Assembly (NCBI GenBank): GCA_037952775.1
Contig: JBANAY010000003.1
Coordinates: 19,964,001-20,028,000, forward strand
Direction of reading: 5' to 3'
DNA length: 64,000 bases
Source: Clonostachys chloroleuca
Taxonomy: Eukaryota > Ascomycota > Sordariomycetes > Hypocreales > Bionectriaceae
Positions 24,438 through 34,676 of this stretch are shown in pieces. The notes below the pieces were generated by a model. It saw only the letters and a list, made by a program, of their open reading frames with translations. It had not been told where the DNA came from and searched no databases. Every line of letters begins with the position of its first letter. The first letter of the stretch is position 1. Made by a program: the position numbers and the translations under genes.

Positions 24438-26657
24438 ATGGCTTGTAAATTACAAATTCGAACATTCAAAGACGCAGTCAGTGCCGTGAAGGGTGGCACC
24501 ATCGACTTAGATCAGGCTACTGCATACCTGTTATCAGAATTGTCACTTGAGGAGCGCCTTTGGCTCTTGGATGGCGATGAGGAGTTCTGGATTGGCATGC
24601 ACGCCATGATGACAGAAGGATTCTGCCACACCCCGTGCGTCATGGGTCAACTGGAACGCATTGACTATCCCGGTGTCCGGTTTTGCGATGGTCCCCGCGG
24701 CTGCATCATGGGAAAGTCGACGGCCTTTCCCGCAGCAATGGCCCGTGGAGCTACCTGGGATGTTGACCTCGAGGAGCGCGTTGGGCGCGCTATCGGTCTT
24801 GAGAGCAAGGCCCAGGGCGCCAACATGTTTGGGGGTGTCTGCGTAAATGTGCCCCGACATCCTGCCTGGGGTCGCATACAAGAGACATATGGTGAAGATC
24901 CCATCCTGCTTGGTCAAATGGGCGCCGCGATAGTCCGTGGCGTGCAAGAAAACCTAATGGCATGTGTTAAACACTACGCGCTCAACTCGATGGAGAACTC
25001 ACGGTTCAAAGTGGATGTTGAGGTTGCTGAGGACGTCTTACATGAAGTTTACTTGCCTCAGTTCCGCCTCATTGTCGAACAAGGCGTCAGCGTGGTTATG
25101 TCCGCATACAATTCTGTGCGTGGAGAATGGGCTGGCCATAGCAAGGAACTTCTCACAGATATCCTCCGTGAGCAATGGGGATTCAAAGGCTTCGTTTGCG
25201 AAGATTTCATCTTTGGTTTCCGTGATGTGGCATCTTCCCTCAGGAATGGGCTCGACCTCGAAGCGCCGTTTCGGCAGCAGCGTGCACAGCACCTAGAGTC
25301 TGCTCTGATCGATGGCACCGTGACGGAAAGGGACATCGATCGTTCCGGTGGGCGTATTCTAAGGAGTCTTGTTGAGAATGAGGTCAAGCGTGGCCACTCA
25401 CAACCAGGACTCGACATTGTCTTCAGTGAAGCTCACCGCGCTCTTGCTAGGGAAGCTGCTACAAAGTCTATGGTCTTGTTGAAGAACGAAAATGTTTCGG
25501 GCGGCTTACCTTCGTTGCCACTTGAAATATCCACAGTAAGCAAGATTGCCGTTGTTGGGTGGCTCGCAGATTCTACGAACACGGGAGACAAGGGGTCCTC
25601 GGCTGTTCGCTGTCCCAGGGTGATTTCATCCTATCAAGGTATCAAGGACACACTGCCCGATGTAGAAGTTATACTCGAAGACTCAAGTGACCTAGAGAAA
25701 GTTTCCAAAGCCGCAGCATCTGCAGGCGTGGTCGTCGTGGTTGTGGGATACGACTTCCGTGATGAGGGGGAGTATACCGCACCTGGGTTCAATGGTACAC
25801 CTGGGCTCAAGCATGTCATCCCTCCTGATGACGGCTCAGAAGAGGCTAACGCTGTTATCACAAGGCTGGTCAAGCCAAAACCCAAGAAGTCGGATCAAGG
25901 AAAAGACAACTATGGCTTCGGAGCAGGAGGGGATCGTCGGCAGTTGGGACTCCGACCTGGAGATGTTGATGTCATTCGTGCTACTGCCCAGGCCAACAGA
26001 AACACGATCGTGTCGATAGTGGCAGGTGGCGCAGTCATCATAGATGAATGGAAAGACCTGGTCCCGACCATCATATACGGATGGTACGCAGGGTGCGAGG
26101 GAGGCTTTGCACTTGCTGACTTGCTGCTTGGAAAAGCAAATTTTGCTGGAAGGCTCCCTTTTTCAATTCCTACATCTGAGAGACACCTGCCCAAGTTTGA
26201 TAACGACGCTGAATGCGTCATATATGACCGATGGTATGGTCAGAAACTACTTGATCGTCTCAAAGTTAAAGCTGCGTATCCTCTTGGATTTGGTCTTTCC
26301 TACACCACCTTCTCCTTGGACGGCTTAGAAGTCAGCAAAAGCGATGTTGGTAATGACCGACTGATGGTTCATGTCACAGTGCTCAATACTGGCCCCAGGG
26401 CTGGCCGCTACGTCGCCCAGGTCTATGGCGTGGTGAAGAATTCACAGTGGCCCATCAGAAGCTTACTTGGCTTCACCGCTGTCGATCTTGAAGTCGCTCA
26501 AAGCAGGGATGTGGATCTAGGAGTCTCTACACAACCATTGAGAAGATGGAGTAATGGATCATGGGAGCTCGTGGACACATCGCCAAAAATCGAAATAGGC
26601 AGCTTCTCGGGAGACCCAGACTCTCTCGTGGTTGAAATTAACCTCGAATCCCGCTAG
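24438..26657 (+). CDS. GH3 family beta-glycosidase, intracellular, intronless
   Basis: The first in-frame ATG is at 24438 (MACKLQIRTFKDAVSAV); 739 residues, uninterrupted. GH3 motifs: RFCDGPRGC, FPAAMARGATWD, RHPAWGRIQETYGEDP, CVKHYALNSMENSR (Lys-His), and the nucleophile Asp256 in VCEDFIFGFRD, where Glu-Asp-Phe replaces the common Ser-Asp-Trp. The C-terminal GH3_C domain and Fn3-like end follow (YPLGFGLSYTTFSLDG; VTVLNTGPRAGRYVAQVY). A long insert around 25740-25930 (EYTAPGFNGTPG ... PDDGSEEANAV) is in the second domain. There is no signal peptide, suggesting cytosolic cleavage of imported disaccharides or glycosides. The neighbouring permease at 27884 on the same strand supports this. Confidence 0.9.
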   Translation: MACKLQIRTFKDAVSAVKGGTIDLDQATAYLLSELSLEERLWLLDGDEEFWIGMHAMMTEGFCHTPCVMGQLERIDYPGVRFCDGPRGCIMGKSTAFPAAMARGATWDVDLEERVGRAIGLESKAQGANMFGGVCVNVPRHPAWGRIQETYGEDPILLGQMGAAIVRGVQENLMACVKHYALNSMENSRFKVDVEVAEDVLHEVYLPQFRLIVEQGVSVVMSAYNSVRGEWAGHSKELLTDILREQWGFKGFVCEDFIFGFRDVASSLRNGLDLEAPFRQQRAQHLESALIDGTVTERDIDRSGGRILRSLVENEVKRGHSQPGLDIVFSEAHRALAREAATKSMVLLKNENVSGGLPSLPLEISTVSKIAVVGWLADSTNTGDKGSSAVRCPRVISSYQGIKDTLPDVEVILEDSSDLEKVSKAAASAGVVVVVVGYDFRDEGEYTAPGFNGTPGLKHVIPPDDGSEEANAVITRLVKPKPKKSDQGKDNYGFGAGGDRRQLGLRPGDVDVIRATAQANRNTIVSIVAGGAVIIDEWKDLVPTIIYGWYAGCEGGFALADLLLGKANFAGRLPFSIPTSERHLPKFDNDAECVIYDRWYGQKLLDRLKVKAAYPLGFGLSYTTFSLDGLEVSKSDVGNDRLMVHVTVLNTGPRAGRYVAQVYGVVKNSQWPIRSLLGFTAVDLEVAQSRDVDLGVSTQPLRRWSNGSWELVDTSPKIEIGSFSGDPDSLVVEINLESR

Positions 26658-27883
26658 AGTGTATAGTACCTACAAATCTTGAAGGGTAAACAAGAAAAGG
26701 GGAAAGAGCTTGTTCTTAGCGTATGATGACGAGATTTAAAGGGCTCGGGTTTCTTGGCTAAATGTTTGTGGTTAACCAGCCTAATGAGATGTAAGATAGC
26801 TAACACAAAATTAAATACGTCTACCGAAACTATGTAATCTAATTTCATGAGCTTATAAATACAAACGCAGATAGTAGATATTCATTTCTGCTCAGGCGAG
26901 ATACTGTTGAGATAGGTATATGGGGATGAGCAGCTTAGTTGATTGAAGAAGCAAGGAACTATCTAGAAGTGTAATTATACAGGTTTTGTTGACACACATT
27001 GTAGTGACGTGGATGTAGGGTAAGCTGAAATACCAGCTACCCTATAGCTAGCTTTCAACAGATACAGCGCCTCAAATTATAGCTGTATTTCATTTTGCTA
27101 AACCCGTGATTTTCAATACGTTACCAAACAGCACTAGTAGTTATCTCTCTAGTCTAGATCGCGCCACTGTCGTCTTATTTGGAAAGTCTCGCTGAAGGTG
27201 ACGTAGTAACCACCAGCAGGATTTGATTCAGCCTGGCCCACAATGCCTCCTGATTAGATACTTGCTTTGTGTTGTGCAATTAATTTCTCGGACTGAGGCA
27301 GTCCGGCCGGACTCATCCTCGGTGATAAATAATATTGCCTTGTAATACAGATTGATTCATTTGAGGTCTGCGGATCATGTTCATCGGCACGCTAGGATCT
27401 GACGCTACAGGGTTTATCGTATAAATATACGAAAACAAACAAACTAGGTTTAGTCGTAGGTGCGCATAATTGTGTCAACACGTGCTACTATGTAGGTATG
27501 TATAAACGGCATAGGGGCCCCTTGGCTCTTTTCCTATTCGCCCGTCCCTGGCCGCGGGAAGCGTAAGCAAACAAACGCCTTGTTGAGTCAAGGTGTTCGA
27601 CTCAGAATTTTTAGCAGAGTACGGAGTTGGTGTTCCAGCATCCTCCGCGGACAGTCACAATCCAGATGGATCAAACTTCTCTCTAGCGCCCCAATTTTCC
27701 CCGGATCTGACCCATGGGGTTCACCCCGCTCCTTTCCATCTTGAATCCAATTCGGTGAGGCTAGAATTAAAAGAGATCATTGACCGCACTTTCTTCTATT
27801 TTTGAAGCGCCCATTGTCACCTCAAATTGGTTATCGAATAATAAAAATAAAAATAAACCCAGTTCTTAAGCTGTTCTTTGACT
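26658..27883. other. Intergenic, promoter of the MFS permease
   Basis: No gene seen. It contains the 16-bp palindrome at 27417-27432, about 450 bp upstream of the permease start. Confidence 0.5.
27417..27432. promoter_or_regulatory. Palindrome TCGTATA-AA-TATACGA
   Basis: Perfect 7-bp arms with a 2-bp centre (equivalently TCGTA-N6-TACGA), followed by AAAAC. Each arm equals the TCGTATA element of yeast Upc2/Ecm22. It lies upstream of the sugar permease and extends the motif set shared with the hydrolase promoters. Confidence 0.6.
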
Positions 27884-29708
27884 ATGGGTATCCTCACCGG
27901 TAGGAATAGCGGCCGTCAAGTTCCTCAGGCGGCTATCGCACCACCACTCGCTGCCGTATGTTGTCCTCGTCTTAACCTATCATGACACTGGAAAAGAAGC
28001 TCGGTATTAACAACCAGAGTCCAGGTCCTTCCAGATAATCCGCAGCCATGGTATCGGGTTCCGCATCTCGTCAAACTCAACCTGTGCATTCTGATCCCAC
28101 TTTTGTCGTCGTGTGGGATCGGATATGATGGTGAGACCTCCCTTAATCTCATATTCTGCGACTCTTAAAAGAGGCTAGCTATTGCTAACTATTTTGTGTC
28201 CCTCCAGGTTCAATGATGAATGGCCTCCAGACTTTGCCCCAATGGAAGCAGTACTTCGACAATCCAACCGGAGCAATGCTCGGCGCAATGAACGCCGTTT
28301 ATCCTGCTGGAAAAATTGTCGCACTCTTTCTTGTGACTTACCTATCGGATAGATTTGGACGGAAGAAGGTCATGTTGATTGGAGCATTCTTCTGCGTGGT
28401 AATGCCCTTTTTGCAAGCCTTTGCGCCTAATGCGGCGACTTTCATCGCCTCCAGGGCCATCATAGGCGTTTCCACCAGCTTTCTCTCACAGCCTAGCCCG
28501 GTCCTCATTACGGAAATTGCGTATCCAACACACAGAGGCAAGCTGACTGCATTGTTTAATACATCTTTTGTGAGTGCTCGCATATCATGCCGCTTCGTGT
28601 CCCTCAGCCCTGATGCTAGTACCAACTTGCTAATCTGACCATCCCGCAGTATCTTGGAGGAATCATTGCTGCTTGGTGCACATTTGGCACTTTCAAAATT
28701 CCTTCGCCATGGAGCTGGAGGATCCCATCTCTGCTCCAAGGTTTAGTTCCCTTTATTCAGCTTTTGTTCATTTATTTCGTCCCTGAGTCACCCCGTTGGC
28801 TAGTTGCTCAAGGTCGTCTCGCAGAGGCTCGCAATTTTTTTATCAAGTATCACGCCGGCGGAGACGAGAACTCTCCGCTTGTTGAATTCGAAATCGATGA
28901 AGTCGAAACTGCCATTACCCTCGAAGCCGATACCTTCTCGCAACATTCTTGGTTCGACCTTGTCCGCGGCCGGGCGAATCGAAAACGTCTACTCATCATC
29001 TTTGTAATAGGCTGGTTTGCTCAGTGGAATGGCGTTGGACTCATCTCGTACTACATTGGACTCATCTTGAATACAATCGGCATCACCGAGGTCAAAGACC
29101 AGACACTGATCAATGCCTTGCTCAATGTGTCTAACTGGATCGGTGCCGTATTTGTGGGAGCCATGATGGTCGATCGACTTGGAAGACGCACGCTATACCT
29201 CCTTTCGACATGCTGGATGCTGGTTTGTTATGCCATCTGGACCGGCCTAACATCTCATTTCATTGCGACCAAGAACACCGCCGTTGGAAAGGGTGTTGTA
29301 GCGTTCGTTTTTTTTACCTACTTTGGATATTCTATTGCCTGGGCTCCTCTGTTACAAGCCTACACCGTCGAACTATACCCTTACACGCTTCGAGGGCGTG
29401 GTCTCTCTGCACTCTACCTCTTCAGCTTCAGCGGTCTTGTCTTGGCTAATCAGGTGAACCCTATTGCCATGGCTGCACTGGGTTGGAAATACTATATCGT
29501 GTTTTGCTGCATCCTTTTTGTCCTCGTCTTTGTCATCTGGTTCCTTTTCCCCGAAACTAGGGGTCATACGCTGGAGGAGATCCGTCAGCTCTTTGATCAT
29601 GATTTGCAGGATACGGCAAACGCAAAACTTCCCGGTGAGAAGGTGTGCGAGCTGGACACTTCCGAAAAAGTCACCTTGCAGCAGGTCGAGAGGAAGGTCG
29701 AAGTGTAA
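27884..29708 (+). CDS. MFS sugar (hexose/lactose-type) permease
   Basis: Four exons: 27884-27955, 28025-28130, 28208-28569, 28650-29708; 1599 nt, 532 residues. Sugar-porter signatures are present: GYDGSMMNGLQTLPQW after TM1, DRFGRKKVM between TM2 and TM3, PESPRWL at the end of TM6, DRLGRRTLYL between TM8 and TM9, and PETRGHTLEEI after TM12. Twelve hydrophobic segments are visible across the exons. The family resembles the fungal lactose/hexose permeases of the Lac12 type. Placed next to a cytosolic GH3 and with the shared palindrome upstream, it probably imports sugars or short oligosaccharides released by the secreted enzymes. The substrate cannot be read from sequence. Confidence 0.92.
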
Positions 29709-31253
29709 CGGGACTAGCTAATGACTTTACAAAAGTGGACAGCGGATATAAACGGCCCCCCCAGTAGGGTGATTGAGGAAGCAGATGCATCAACTGCAGG
29801 GTTAATTACTATATATTGGCATCACAAATGCGTAATGTAAAAAACTAGAAGCGCTTTCTAGAGCCTTATCGTATAGTTTATTCACCCTCCAATATATCTA
29901 CAAATAGCTCCTAAGATTATATATAACTAGGGAGAAGAGAAGAAGAGAAGGAGATCGATAACTATGCTATTTATAAGTATATCTATCTCTCTTATATCTA
30001 TATTATTATACTTTAATTATAAAATACTAACTTAAAAGCTTTAATTTTTATTAACTATCAATATTTATAAGAAATTATTACTCTAGGTACTTATATTAGT
30101 AGAAAGTAAATATAGATATAGAAAGCTTATATCTACACTTCTCAGCAGATCAATTTTATCAAACGGCGGCAGGCGCCTGGAACTGGCCAATGGCTTTTGG
30201 ACTCCCCAGACTTTCAGAAGTGGCTGAAAGGTGGCCAGAAGACACTATTCTGTCCCGGGATCCCCGGAGCTGGCAAGACAATCCTCACAGCCATCGTTAT
30301 AGACAATCCTATCAATCAGTACACTAATAATAACTATATAATTATTATTTAATAGATTAAGCCTATGACTACTTTACTTATAACTCTATTTTATATAAAG
30401 ATCTTATATAATACCTAAGATAATATTATTTACTACCTAAGATAATATAGTAAAAGCACCACCTGTCATATAGCCTACAGTACCAAGTATTGACCTACAA
30501 TATACATACTATCAAACCATGAATTAGGAATACCCAGCCAGTATCTAAGATCTAAGGCAGCCAATAATCTCACAAACCAATAACTGCTCTAGTCCCGATG
30601 GGTGGGTGTTTCTGTCTCACCTTCATAGACCCAATCTGGTCAACATGACTGCAAATCTCTCTCCCTCAGCTCGGAATGACGGTAGTACCCTGAACATCCC
30701 CCGTTCCGTCTCAGCAATGTCTCAGAAGGTTTATTGGTCCAACTGAACACTGCAGGCTATACGGGCGACTAGCGGGCCTAGTCTGGCTAACTTTTGGGAA
30801 ATCCTTTGGAATGAGAACTTGTTCCCATTCTCAGAGTCCACAGGCAAAGTTTGGCTGCTCTTGCCATAAGCATGAGCAGATGTCAAGGGAGGCCGAAGTC
30901 AGTCGGAGAAGTAGGAAGATCCTCAATGCCTCCCGATTCTGTCAATTGGGTCACCCACCTTCCACAAGATGCGGTCAATGGCATTGTCCAGAGGCAAGAC
31001 ATGTCTTTACTGTTGCGGGCCAGAGGAGATGCTCCGGCGTATCATCTTGTGAGACGACAGACAATCTTTCCCCATTATCAGCCAGCCACACATTCCACCC
31101 GCAAAAAGATAGACTAATGAAAGTAGTCCCGCGAAAATACTCGGGTGTCTCTCAGGTTATAAAGGTCACCGAAGCTCCCCACCTGTCAAGGCTTGGTAGG
31201 TCACTCATCCCATTCTTACGCTCTACTACTACGATACTTCGACAATACCCATC
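29709..31253. other. AT-rich island and flanks
   Basis: From about 29,815 to 30,140 and from about 30,305 to 30,480 the sequence is almost entirely A/T with many TA steps. A block of normal composition lies between (NLR relic, separate entry). 30,500-31,250 is of ordinary composition; an open frame from 30811 has no family resemblance and runs over the start of the small secreted gene in another frame. RIP-like mutation is a possible cause of the AT bias. Confidence 0.6.
30143..30304 (+). pseudogene. Relic of an NLR (NACHT) P-loop
   Basis: A 54-codon open stretch reads QQINFIKRRQAPGTGQWLL and continues through SPDFQKWLKGGQKTLFCPG to the Walker A IPGAGKT followed by ILTAIVID. The pattern RRxxxGTGxWLLDSxxFxxWL...FCPGxPGAGKTxLTxIVxD is typical of the segment leading into the NACHT domain of fungal ankyrin/WD NLR proteins. 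Nothing before or after it is coding; both sides are AT-rich. The 5' edge looks like a splice acceptor (TTCTCAG), so this may be one preserved exon piece of a decayed gene. It is unrelated in wording to the intact NACHT at 47.3 kb (INGKPGAGKTTLMKF), hence a different NLR lineage. Confidence 0.7.
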
Positions 31254-31778
31254 ATGTACGCCAATCTCCTCACCAAGACCGCTGCCTTCGCCTTGGTCGC
31301 CGCCAGGGTCGCCAGCGCGGAGTGCTTTGCCTGGGACCAGCCTGCCCTACACTGCTACAACGGCCCCTGGGACACACCCCAAGACGTCTCGGTCGAGGAT
31401 GTCACCTACATCGGAAACTATCTCCGCGCCCACGGCCTTCATGACAACAAGTTCTGGTCCATGCCCGCCGAAGACAAGGCCGACTGCCAAGAGTGGGAGG
31501 TCTACACCTACAAGTCGGTCAGGCTGCTTGCGAAACACATCAACCCCAAAGCCAACTCGTCCGTCCTCTATGAAGATATTGCAAACACCATCGACGGCGG
31601 TGCTTCCCGAGATGAGGTCGGCCCTGCTATCATCCAATGCTTGGCCGACGGCGGCTTCGCTGGTACGATTTTCAACCCCTTGAATCCCCTCTACAACACC
31701 GACGAGTACAAGAAGGAGCACAAGACCCCCGAGGGTATTCTGCTGAAGATTGTCACCACCGTCGCCGAAGAATTATAA
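31254..31778 (+). CDS. Small secreted cysteine-containing protein
   Basis: 174 residues, single exon, ATG at 31254. Residues 1-22 form a signal peptide (MYANLLTKTAAFALVAARVASA). The mature part starts ECFAWDQPALHCYNGPWDTP and has four cysteines (ECF, HCY, DCQ, QCL), compatible with two disulfides. GC content and codon use look like an expressed gene (C/G-ending codons). I do not recognise a named family; size, secretion and Cys content fit the broad class of secreted effector-like or surface proteins. It stands next to the AT-rich island, a setting common for such genes. Confidence 0.7.
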   Translation: MYANLLTKTAAFALVAARVASAECFAWDQPALHCYNGPWDTPQDVSVEDVTYIGNYLRAHGLHDNKFWSMPAEDKADCQEWEVYTYKSVRLLAKHINPKANSSVLYEDIANTIDGGASRDEVGPAIIQCLADGGFAGTIFNPLNPLYNTDEYKKEHKTPEGILLKIVTTVAEEL

Positions 31779-32493
31779 AGCTTTTCGACCGACGCCAATA
31801 TGGCTATCGATGATATGAGATGAAGGACTTGGAAACATCGAGCTGTTTGTTGATGGCGTGTTGGGAGAAGTCCTTGTCCGATATATTATGGTAGGCATGA
31901 CCTGAATGAACGTACGTAGCTTAAATATGTCAATAGTAGAAATAAATTGATGGTTTGCGTGCCTAGGGTAAAAAAAAAAAGATGTGATTGACCTCGCCTT
32001 ATTAAGTCTGATCATAATTTGTTCAGACCCTAGACCTACCTGCTTCCAGTCCCAGAGACATCCCGCCACACACCAATATATGCTCACTCTCCGCAGCTTG
32101 CACCATAGTCATAATGATTTTATCTTAATCAATGAATTGAATGGAAGCTCGTGACAGAATTAAAATATTACGTTGATGCACCGGGCGCCGTCGCTGTCAA
32201 AGATTAAGGATCCTTTATGAAAGAAAATCTAGAGCACCGACGAGCTGCATCCAGTTCTAAGCAAATAATTGCTCCAGCGATTCTCATAGCGCCCAACATG
32301 CCGTAACTCGATATTTGTGTGAAGAAGAAATGACACAGAGAATTATTATTCAAGTTGAAGACGCCTTGTTGACCAAAATAATATACAGACACGTCGTCAA
32401 TAAATTACCCGTGTCAGCCCAAAGAATAATGCAAACATCGCTCATCCAATTTTGAATCAGTTCCTACCCGCTTAATTAGTGTTACGGTCTGCT
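31779..32493. other. Intergenic
   Basis: 3' flanks of two converging genes; an A-run at 31971-31980. Nothing else supported. Confidence 0.5.
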
Positions 32494-32808
32494 TCATGGG
32501 CAAGGATAGGGGAAGTCAACATACAGTAATGATAGTTCCAAGTCACCATGTATTCTGGCCTTCAGCTGAATTTCGATTTCGAGGTTCAGGTCCAGCCTCA
32601 GCTTGAGCGACTCGCTTTTGCCGCCTCCTCCGCCCAGACCTCCGAGCGCGCCAGCTACTCCGCTGACGGCATTTTGCGCAGTGTTGGTCACGTCCTTTGT
32701 CGGCAGGGAGTCGAGGCCACCTAGTGCGGGGAGGGTATCTAGTGCGTTCTCGCCGCCGCCGCCCTTTCTGCTCTTCTTCTTCTTCTTCTGGCCTAGGAGT
32801 TCGGACAT
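32494..32808 (-). CDS. Small Gly/Lys-rich protein with conserved amphipathic C-terminus
   Basis: The best start is the ATG at 32808 (MSELLGQKKKKKSRKGGGG), giving 104 residues; the frame extends a little upstream but without similarity. After a basic Lys stretch and GGGG comes a Gly-rich segment (VSGVAGALGGLGGGGG) and the alternating charged/hydrophobic end SLKLRLDLNLEIEIQLKARI followed by HGDLELSLL. This last block resembles the C-terminus of a widespread fungal hypothetical-protein family; function unknown. After SLL there is a GTATGT that could be a splice donor (at 32524), so the final residues may come from a different exon. Confidence 0.55.
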   Translation of the reverse strand: MSELLGQKKKKKSRKGGGGENALDTLPALGGLDSLPTKDVTNTAQNAVSGVAGALGGLGGGGGKSESLKLRLDLNLEIEIQLKARIHGDLELSLLYVDFPYPCP

Positions 32809-34676
32809 GTCGATTTTGTTTGGGGAGCACGGGCTGTACTCCTGGTTGTGGTTCAGGGTAGCAGAGGCTGGGCGGATGGATTGCGCGAGCAGTAGTGAGC
32901 TTCCCAAGAGTCTCTTTTATCCCTAATTGCTCTCCCCTTTTCTGCTCATCACGTCCTTCAGCATGGTGTGTTCCTTGATTCTGGCTTTGCTGACAGTTCA
33001 TGGATGGGCTGCTCTCATTGGCGGAGACGGCGGCGATCATCGTCACGATCCCGATCTGGGGCTACGTCATGCACATGCTGACCCGCCTGCAAACCGGCTT
33101 TGGGCTTATTGCAGCACTACATGCATCATCGTACATCGATAACGACGTAGTTTGGATGGTAATTGCCAGAATCGCTCGAGGACGCACCGTTATGGGCGAT
33201 GGCATCATCGTTAATAATTTAGGTTCGTGGTGCTTGCACTGAACAAACTCACTCGGAGAAATACGATGTCATTATGGGCGCACCGTTTCATTGGGGCGGC
33301 GCAGCGCGAAGCCGTTACTGACAACCTGAGGTTTTAGTCCCTTAGCATGAGCCAGTGCAGGACCCGGGCGATGGTATATGCGCGCGTACACAATTCTAGA
33401 CTCAGATGGGCTTTGGCTGGGTTTATTCGTTTTCTCGAATTATTCCTCACCTTCCCTTATCAAATCTCAAGCATAGTCCCTTTGGTAACATAGCCCGAGC
33501 CTTCAATTACGCCCACAACAGCAATCTGAAAGGCCGTTTTTCTTGCTCGGGCTGTTCCTGCTCAATGATTTTTGTCTTTACGTGGAAGATGTCATGTTCG
33601 CGCACCAGTCTTTTTCTTACCTAACTCTTAAATGCATAGAGTGAAGAGTCTGAAAAATGCTCTTGGTGCGAATTCTGGGCTGCGGAGGCCATCACCAATC
33701 GCCCAAAGCCGTCTCCGACTGATTTATAACATAAATCCGCATGTGATGGTCTGATACAAATTTCTTGATGGTCTTGCACCTTAAAAAGAGTTCTTTGTCA
33801 TGAGGATTCTGAAACAAACCCTGGTAAATAATTTGTCCGAGAATAATTAGTCAGTCTACTACCACAACGGTATCCGAGCAATTTCCCGTCCCCGAGGCCT
33901 AGTGCAGCTAGTGATGGCAACGGACTACGTTGATGGCTGACGAGTCTTTGCTTGGCATTTGATGTTACAGGTGGCACTGCCTCACTATTATCAATGAAAA
34001 TAACATGCACGCAGGCTATCTCCTCGTATCCTCTCGCCAGAATTGGTCACACGTTACAGCGAGAGGCTAATTAATTGTTCATTTTTCGGTGCGGGTTAGG
34101 GTAGGTGAAATGAGGGAGCACTATTGGCTGGATGATGTCTTCCGAGACAGTAAAAATGAGGCTTTGATGCAACGATAATTCACAGGCGCTATTCAGCAGC
34201 TTCAACCCCGCTAAATCTCCCCACAAGATGTCACAGTAGCCTGAAGCATACGGTAAGTAGCTGGTATTTTTAGGCCAGGCCCGTCGGGATAAATACCCGC
34301 TTCCAGCCGCATGGATATCACGGAGAACAACTGTGTCAAAGTGAATATAACTCTCAGTGCCTCATGAATTAATTTGGCCGAAATCTAAGGGTCTCTTGCC
34401 ATACTTCAGACGAGCATTGGTACTCAGTGAGAACAAACTGGGCGATGGCCGACACCGGCTGCGAATAGCTTAGCGCCGGGAGTAATCCGTTGGCAGTGGC
34501 AGCAACCAATTAATTCACAGTGCGTCAGACCACGTCGTTAATTACGCACTTCTCTCACATGTATTTCATCCAGCTCTGGTCTTATCGATCGCCACTCCTC
34601 CACACCTGCCTCGATCCCCTGCTTCGGCTATACTCCCCAAGAACAGCATCTAGATCTCCTCCCAGCTCCTTGCGCC
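32809..34676. other. Gene-poor stretch
   Basis: About 1.9 kb with no gene I can support. A hydrophobic open frame at 33000-33242 has no family resemblance and no clear start context. The right end is the promoter of the Zn2Cys6 gene. Confidence 0.45.

Noticed and set aside
30811..31683. 290-codon open frame over the small secreted gene
   Set aside because: Pro/Ser/Thr-rich translation in the wrong frame of a C-ending, high-GC gene; the signal-peptide frame is the better model.
33000..33242. Possible membrane protein
   Set aside because: Hydrophobic frame only, with no similarity, start context or intron support.
34081..34110. Telomere-like GGGTTAGGGTAGG
   Set aside because: Single short occurrence with no tandem repetition.
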